From Nocardioides ferulae (GTDB lineage: Bacteria > Actinomycetota > Actinomycetes > Propionibacteriales > Nocardioidaceae), in contig NZ_QZVR01000004.1 in NCBI RefSeq assembly GCF_003660455.1, positions 186,001-250,000 of the forward strand: a stretch of DNA of 64,000 nucleotides, given 5' to 3'. Of the stretch, positions 60,306 to 64,000 are shown piece by piece. The notes under the pieces are model-generated. The model saw only the letters and a list, made by a program, of their open reading frames with translations. It had not been told where the DNA came from and searched no databases. How positions within the stretch are numbered: position 1 is the first letter of the stretch; each line of letters opens with the position of its first letter. The position numbers and the translations under genes were made by a program.

Positions 60306-60410
60306 GCCGACGAGGGTACGTCGAGCCGGCCCGGGGCGGGAGCGTCCGCAGGGCAGGACGAACGGCGGCCGATCCGCCCTCGCTTGCCGGTGCCTGCCAG
60401 CATGGCGGTC

Positions 60411-61595
60411 ATGTCCGACGCGCGAGAGCTCGACCTGGTCGTCTTCGGTGCCACCGGCTTCACCGGCCGGCTGACCGCGGAGTACCTCGCCCGCCACGCC
60501 CCCACCGGGCTGCGGTGGGCGCTGGCCGGCCGCAACCCCGACAAGCTCGACGCGGTGCGCCAGCACCTGCGCGGCATCGACCCGGCCCACGGCGACCTGG
60601 CGCTGGTGCACGCCGACGTCGACGACCCCGCCTCGCTGCGTGCCGTCGCGGAGCGCACCCGGGTGGTGATCACCACGGTCGGGCCCTACCTGACCCATGG
60701 CGAGCCGCTGGTCGCGGCGTGCGCCGAGGCCGGCACCGACTACGTCGACCTCACCGGCGAGCCGGAGTTCGTCGACCGGATGTGGCTCGCGCACCACGCG
60801 ACCGCCGAGGCCAGCGGTGCCCGGATCGTGCACGCCTGCGGCTTCGACTCGGTGCCGCACGACCTGGGGGTGCTCTACACCGTCCAGCAGCTGCGGGCCG
60901 AGGGGCCGGTGACGGTGCGGGGTGTGGTCCGGGCCAGCGGCATGTTCTCGGGCGGCACGTTCCACTCGGCGATGACGGCGATGTCGCGCGCGAAGCAGAT
61001 GCGCGAGGCGAGCGGTGCGCGGCGCCGGGCCGAGCCGCGTCCCGAGGGTCGCAGGGCGCGGGCGGTCACCGGCAAGCCGCACCGCGACGGGCGGCTGGGG
61101 TTCTGGCTGCTGCCGCTGCCCACGATCGACCCGCTGGTGGTGGCGCGCAGCGCGGCCGCCCGCGACGACTACGGGCCCGACTTCCGCTACTCCCACTACG
61201 CCGGCACCAAGTCGCTGCCGTACGCCGTGGGCGGGGCGGTCGGCGTGTCGGCGCTGGCCGCGAGCGCCCAGGTCGGGCCGGTGCGCCGGCTGCTGCTGAG
61301 CCGGGTCAAGCAGGGTCAGGGCCCCGACGAGCGGCGCCGCGAGCGGTCCTGGTTCACCGTCGACCTGGTCGGTGAGGGCGACGGGCGCTCGATCCACACC
61401 CGGGTCAGCGGCGGCGACCCGGGCTACGGCGAGACCGCGAAGATGCTCGCGGAGAGCGCGCTGTGCCTGCTCTTCGACGACAACCCGGCGACGTCCGGTC
61501 AGGTGACCACGGCGCAGGCGATGGGGGAGAACCTCACCGCTCGGCTGCAGGCGGCCGGAATCAGGTTCGAGGTGGTCGGCCAGGGCGGCGAGTGA
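60411..61595 (+). CDS. saccharopine dehydrogenase-like trans-acting enoyl reductase family protein
   Basis: A 394-residue NAD(P)-binding protein. LVVFGATGFTGRLTAEYLARH is the Rossmann start. VVITTVGPYLTHGEPLVAACAEAGTDYVDLTGEPEF and HACGFDSVPHDLGV match the mycobacterial family that includes the trans-acting enoyl reductase. Possible role in lipid reduction. ATG 60411 aligns best with the family; ATG 60402 is in frame. Confidence 0.87.
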   Translation: MSDARELDLVVFGATGFTGRLTAEYLARHAPTGLRWALAGRNPDKLDAVRQHLRGIDPAHGDLALVHADVDDPASLRAVAERTRVVITTVGPYLTHGEPLVAACAEAGTDYVDLTGEPEFVDRMWLAHHATAEASGARIVHACGFDSVPHDLGVLYTVQQLRAEGPVTVRGVVRASGMFSGGTFHSAMTAMSRAKQMREASGARRRAEPRPEGRRARAVTGKPHRDGRLGFWLLPLPTIDPLVVARSAAARDDYGPDFRYSHYAGTKSLPYAVGGAVGVSALAASAQVGPVRRLLLSRVKQGQGPDERRRERSWFTVDLVGEGDGRSIHTRVSGGDPGYGETAKMLAESALCLLFDDNPATSGQVTTAQAMGENLTARLQAAGIRFEVVGQGGE

Positions 61596-61819
61596 CCGCC
61601 TGACGCCCGCTGCCGAGCGCCCGGCCGGCGGCACCGGTCGCGGGGGCGACCGGCCACGGGGGCAGGGCCGCCCCACCCGGGTGGCGGGCCGGCATGGCCC
61701 ATCCGGGCGGTGACCGGGTGACGTGAGCACTATCTCGGGGCGTTCTCGCCGGAACTCCTGCTGGATCGTCCGGAGTGGTCGATCGGTTGGGTGTTCGACC
61801 CTGGCCGAGAGGTGAGCGC

Positions 61820-62164
61820 ATGACCGTGCTGCCGCATGACTACCCGGGGCTCGCCGAGGGCTCACCGACCACTCGGCCGGGCTCGGTGCTGGCGCTGCTC
61901 CTGACCCTGCTGCGGGCAGCGGGCGCCGTGGTGCTGCCTCCGGTCGCCTGGCTGGGATCGGTGATCCTGTGCCTGGCCGCCCTGGTCCTGGCCGACGCCT
62001 CGACCGCGCTGCGCGCCGCACTCGTGGTGGCCGCGGCCGTCCCGGCGGTCGGCTCGATCCTGGTGTCGCGGGCCCTGATGGGGGTGCCCGCGTTCAGCTT
62101 CTGGGTCGGCCTCGGCGTGCTGCCGAGCATCGCCGGCGGCTGGCTGCTCTTCGCGATCCTGTAG
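61820..62164 (+). CDS. small integral membrane protein
   Basis: A 114-residue protein with about three membrane helices (AVVLPPVAWLGSVILCLAALVLADA, AALVVAAAVPAVGSILVSRAL, FWVGLGVLPSIAGGWLLFAIL). ATG 61820 follows GAGAGGTGAG. No family recognised. Confidence 0.7.
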   Translation: MTVLPHDYPGLAEGSPTTRPGSVLALLLTLLRAAGAVVLPPVAWLGSVILCLAALVLADASTALRAALVVAAAVPAVGSILVSRALMGVPAFSFWVGLGVLPSIAGGWLLFAIL

Positions 62165-62208
62165 CGCGCCGCAAGGCTCCCCGGCGGTCGAGCCGGCCGA
62201 GACCCCCC

Positions 62209-62375
62209 GGAGGTTGAGGAGGCGCGCCAGCGCCGTCTCGAAACCCCGGCCCCGGTAGTCGACTCGCCCCCGGAGGTTGAGGAGGCGCGCCAGCGCCGTC
62301 TCGAAACCCCCGCCCCGAGGGTCGAGCTTGCCCCGGAGGTTGAGGAGGCGCGCCAGCGCCGTCTCGAAACCCCGG
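62209..62375. repeat. 63-bp tandem repeat, three copies
   Basis: GGAGGTTGAGGAGGCGCGCC begins at 62209, 62272 and 62335, always 63 bases apart. Each is followed by AGCGCCGTCTCGAAACC. The spacers vary. The repeat contains the self-complementary GGCGCGCC. Confidence 0.85.
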
Positions 62376-62486
62376 TCCCGCATGGTCGAGCCAGCTCCGG
62401 TGGTCGAGCTTGTCGAGACCCGCGGCCCCGGTGGTCGGGCGCACCCCGGTGGTCGAGCCTGCCGAGACCCCTGCCCCGCGCCCTCG

Positions 62487-62522
62487 TTGTCCACAACCGA
62501 CGACCACGCAACCTCATCCACA
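62487..62522 (+). promoter_or_regulatory. two DnaA-box-like sites
   Basis: TTGTCCACA (62487-62495) is a full match to the actinobacterial DnaA box. TCATCCACA (62514-62522) matches 7 of 9. They are 27 bases apart, directly upstream of the HNH gene. Two boxes alone do not make an origin. Confidence 0.35.
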
Positions 62523-62575
62523 GATCGAACACCTGCACGAACGCGACTGTCGGTGGTCGCCTCTAACGTAGTGCC

Positions 62576-63847
62576 ATGACGACGACCAGCACCCGGACGC
62601 ATCCGCTCCAGGCCTGCGCCACGGCGATCACCCAGGCGCTGGCCGACGTCGTCGACCTCGACCCCACCTGGCTGCCCGTCGACACCAAAGCCGACCTGCT
62701 CCTCGACCTCCACCGCGCCCACGAACAACTCGCCTCACTGAAAGCCCGCGTGGTCGCCGCCTCCGGCGACCTCGCCGAGGACCGCGGCGCCCGCTCCGTG
62801 GCCTCCTGGCTCGCGGTCGAGACCCGCGACGAAGCCGCCTCCTGCGCGGCCGAGGAGAAGCTCGCCAAGACCCTCGACCGCAAGTACCCCACCCTGGCCG
62901 CCGCCTGGGCCACCGGTGGCGTGAACCGCAACCAGGTCACCGTCATCGCCCGAGCCCTCGACGAACTACCCCGCCGCCTGGGCGCCGAGGTCATCGCCGC
63001 GGCCGAGGCAGAGCTGGTCCGCCTCGCCGGCTTCCACAACCCCCGCGACCTGCGCATCCTGGGCCGCCGGATCCTCGACGTCGTCGCCCCCGACATCGCC
63101 GACGACGAAGAACGCAAACGCCTCGAAGACGAAGAACGCCACGCCCGCGCCAAGACCCGGCTGGTGTTCAAGCCGCTCGGTGACGGCCGCACCCGCATCG
63201 TCGCCGACATCCCCGACGCCGTCGCCGCGATCTTCAAGACCGCCCTCCACGCCCACACCAGCCCCCGACTCGACCACCACCGAGAAGTCGCCGACGGGCT
63301 CCCCCGGCTCGACCCCGACACCGGGGAGCGGATTCCCCACGACCAGTTGCTGGGGCTCGCCTTCTGCGCCCTCGTGGAGCACATCCCCACCGACAAGCTC
63401 CCCACCCAAGGCCGGACCCCGGTCAAGATCGTCGCCACCATCGACCACGACAAGCTCCGTGACGACCTGGGCGCCGCCGGCCTGTCGACCGGCGACCAGA
63501 TCTCCATCAGCCAGCTCCGCCGCCTGGCCTGCGAACACAGCCTCCTGCCCGCAGTCCTCGACGGTGACGGGCAGGTCCTCGACCTCGGCCGCAGCCAACG
63601 ACTCTTCACCGGCCCCCAACGCATCGCGATGGGCCTGGCCCACCACCAATGCCAAGCACGCGGCTGCACCGTCCCCGCCGCCTGGTGCGAAGCCCGCCAC
63701 AAGAACCCATGGGTCAAGGGCGGCACCACCGACCTCGCCGACGGCGCCCTCCTCTGCCCCTGGCACCACCACCGCGCCCACGATGACCGCTACCAACAGA
63801 CCTGGGCACCCGACGGCACCGTCACCTTCACCCGCCTCCGCCAATAG
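62576..63847 (+). CDS. DUF222/HNH endonuclease domain protein (13E12 type)
   Basis: A 423-residue protein. The N-terminal ~300 residues are the helical DUF222 region (RDEAASCAAEEKLAKTL, NRNQVTVIARALDELP). The C-terminal HNH domain has CQARGCTVPAAWCEARHKNPW and LLCPWHHHRAHDDRY, with the zinc Cys pairs and His residues in place. These genes occur in many copies in actinobacterial genomes and behave like repeated elements. Its codon use is more C-ending and Asp/His-rich than its neighbours, which may reflect transfer. Confidence 0.9.
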   Translation: MTTTSTRTHPLQACATAITQALADVVDLDPTWLPVDTKADLLLDLHRAHEQLASLKARVVAASGDLAEDRGARSVASWLAVETRDEAASCAAEEKLAKTLDRKYPTLAAAWATGGVNRNQVTVIARALDELPRRLGAEVIAAAEAELVRLAGFHNPRDLRILGRRILDVVAPDIADDEERKRLEDEERHARAKTRLVFKPLGDGRTRIVADIPDAVAAIFKTALHAHTSPRLDHHREVADGLPRLDPDTGERIPHDQLLGLAFCALVEHIPTDKLPTQGRTPVKIVATIDHDKLRDDLGAAGLSTGDQISISQLRRLACEHSLLPAVLDGDGQVLDLGRSQRLFTGPQRIAMGLAHHQCQARGCTVPAAWCEARHKNPWVKGGTTDLADGALLCPWHHHRAHDDRYQQTWAPDGTVTFTRLRQ

Positions 63848-63951
63848 GCCAGTGGACTCATCACACCTCTGACTCGCCGCCGGATGCGTTCGGCCCACGG
63901 CGAGGGGATAGGCGCGCGCGGATGGCGTGATCGCCGCCCGGGCCGGGCAGG

Positions 63952-64000
63952 ATGGTCGACATGTACGGGCCACCCCAGCAACCGAGCTCGAGCGACTCCA
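63952..64000 (+). CDS. start of a gene running off the window
   Basis: An ATG at 63952 (or 63961) opens a frame reading MYGPPQQPSSS to the edge. Pro/Gln-rich starts like this are common in actinobacterial membrane proteins, but too little is visible to say more. Confidence 0.35.
   Translation, partial: MVDMYGPPQQPSSSDS

Larger units (their letters stand above)
62165..62575. other. repeat-rich gap upstream of the HNH gene
   Basis: These 411 bases contain three 63-bp tandem repeats (62209-62375), several GGTCGAGC-type repeats (up to 62470) and two DnaA-box-like sites (62487-62495, 62514-62522). No gene is credible here. Confidence 0.75.

Noticed and set aside
62209..62375. Possible CRISPR array
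   Set aside because: Only three units, spacers share sequence with each other, and no cas gene is near.
62487..62522. Replication origin
   Set aside because: Two DnaA-like boxes without an AT-rich region, dnaA or dnaN nearby.

Overview
The window is very GC-rich, densely coded DNA that looks like the chromosome of a motile actinobacterium. Four things point there: a eukaryotic-type topoisomerase IB, an SARP/AfsR-type regulator, a DUF222/HNH (13E12-type) gene, and an IdeR/DtxR regulator. A complete-looking Gram-positive flagellar locus without L- or P-ring genes suggests Nocardioides or a close relative (Propionibacteriales). That placement is inference from gene content, not from a marker comparison. 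No rRNA, tRNA, CRISPR array, prophage or transposase was seen.

Layout. 1-19.5 kb is a housekeeping and accessory stretch: topoisomerase IB tail, macrodomain protein, serC, a zinc-ribbon membrane protein, a GNAT enzyme, and a large SARP-type ATPase regulator. These are followed by two paralogous secreted proteins (one with an inserted beta-propeller), an L7/L12-like mini-protein, a methyltransferase, an M15-like secreted peptidase, an SDR enzyme, citrate synthase, pdxH, a heterodimeric ABC exporter and a PucR-type regulator. A TPP enzyme separates this block from the flagellar locus (21.5-50.8 kb). On the minus strand the flagellar order is flgB-flgC-fliE-fliF-fliG-fliH-fliI-fliJ-transglycosylase-fliK-flgD-flgE, a terminator, then flbD-motA-motB-fliL-fliM-fliN-fliO-fliP-fliQ-fliR-flhB-flhA. 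fliA, fliC, fliD, fliS and a small FliT-position gene lie upstream, also on the minus strand. Divergent from fliA, flgN-flgK-flgL-fliW-csrA run on the plus strand. Most flagellar genes overlap by 1-4 bases, which implies translational coupling. Export gate (FlhA/FlhB/FliP/FliQ/FliR), ATPase complex (FliH/FliI/FliJ), switch (FliG/FliM/FliN), stator (MotA/MotB), hook, cap, junction, filament, sigma factor and the FliW-CsrA translational switch are all encoded here. Only one FlgE/F/G-family gene is present, and no chemotaxis genes, flgM, flhF or flhG.

50.8-64 kb holds a short transcription unit with an extreme ribosome binding site and a 12-codon ORF, a MarR-controlled MFS exporter, a GH13 alpha-glucosidase, a hot-dog thioesterase and a photolyase. 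After these come IdeR/DtxR, an unknown gene, a sirtuin, a DUF2277 protein, an enoyl-reductase-like protein, a small membrane protein and a DUF222/HNH protein.

The least explained material is intergenic. (i) A recurrent class of elements has three or four mutually complementary arms (about 790-900, 11936-11988, 14046-14115, 42003-42092, 51121-51232), so alternative hairpins compete. (ii) A conserved 22-23 bp motif occurs twice between fliA and flgN and once upstream of the unknown gene at 58671. (iii) The promoter, 12-codon ORF and hairpin unit lies at 50873-51087. (iv) Clusters of GGTCGAGC-type repeats occur between genes.
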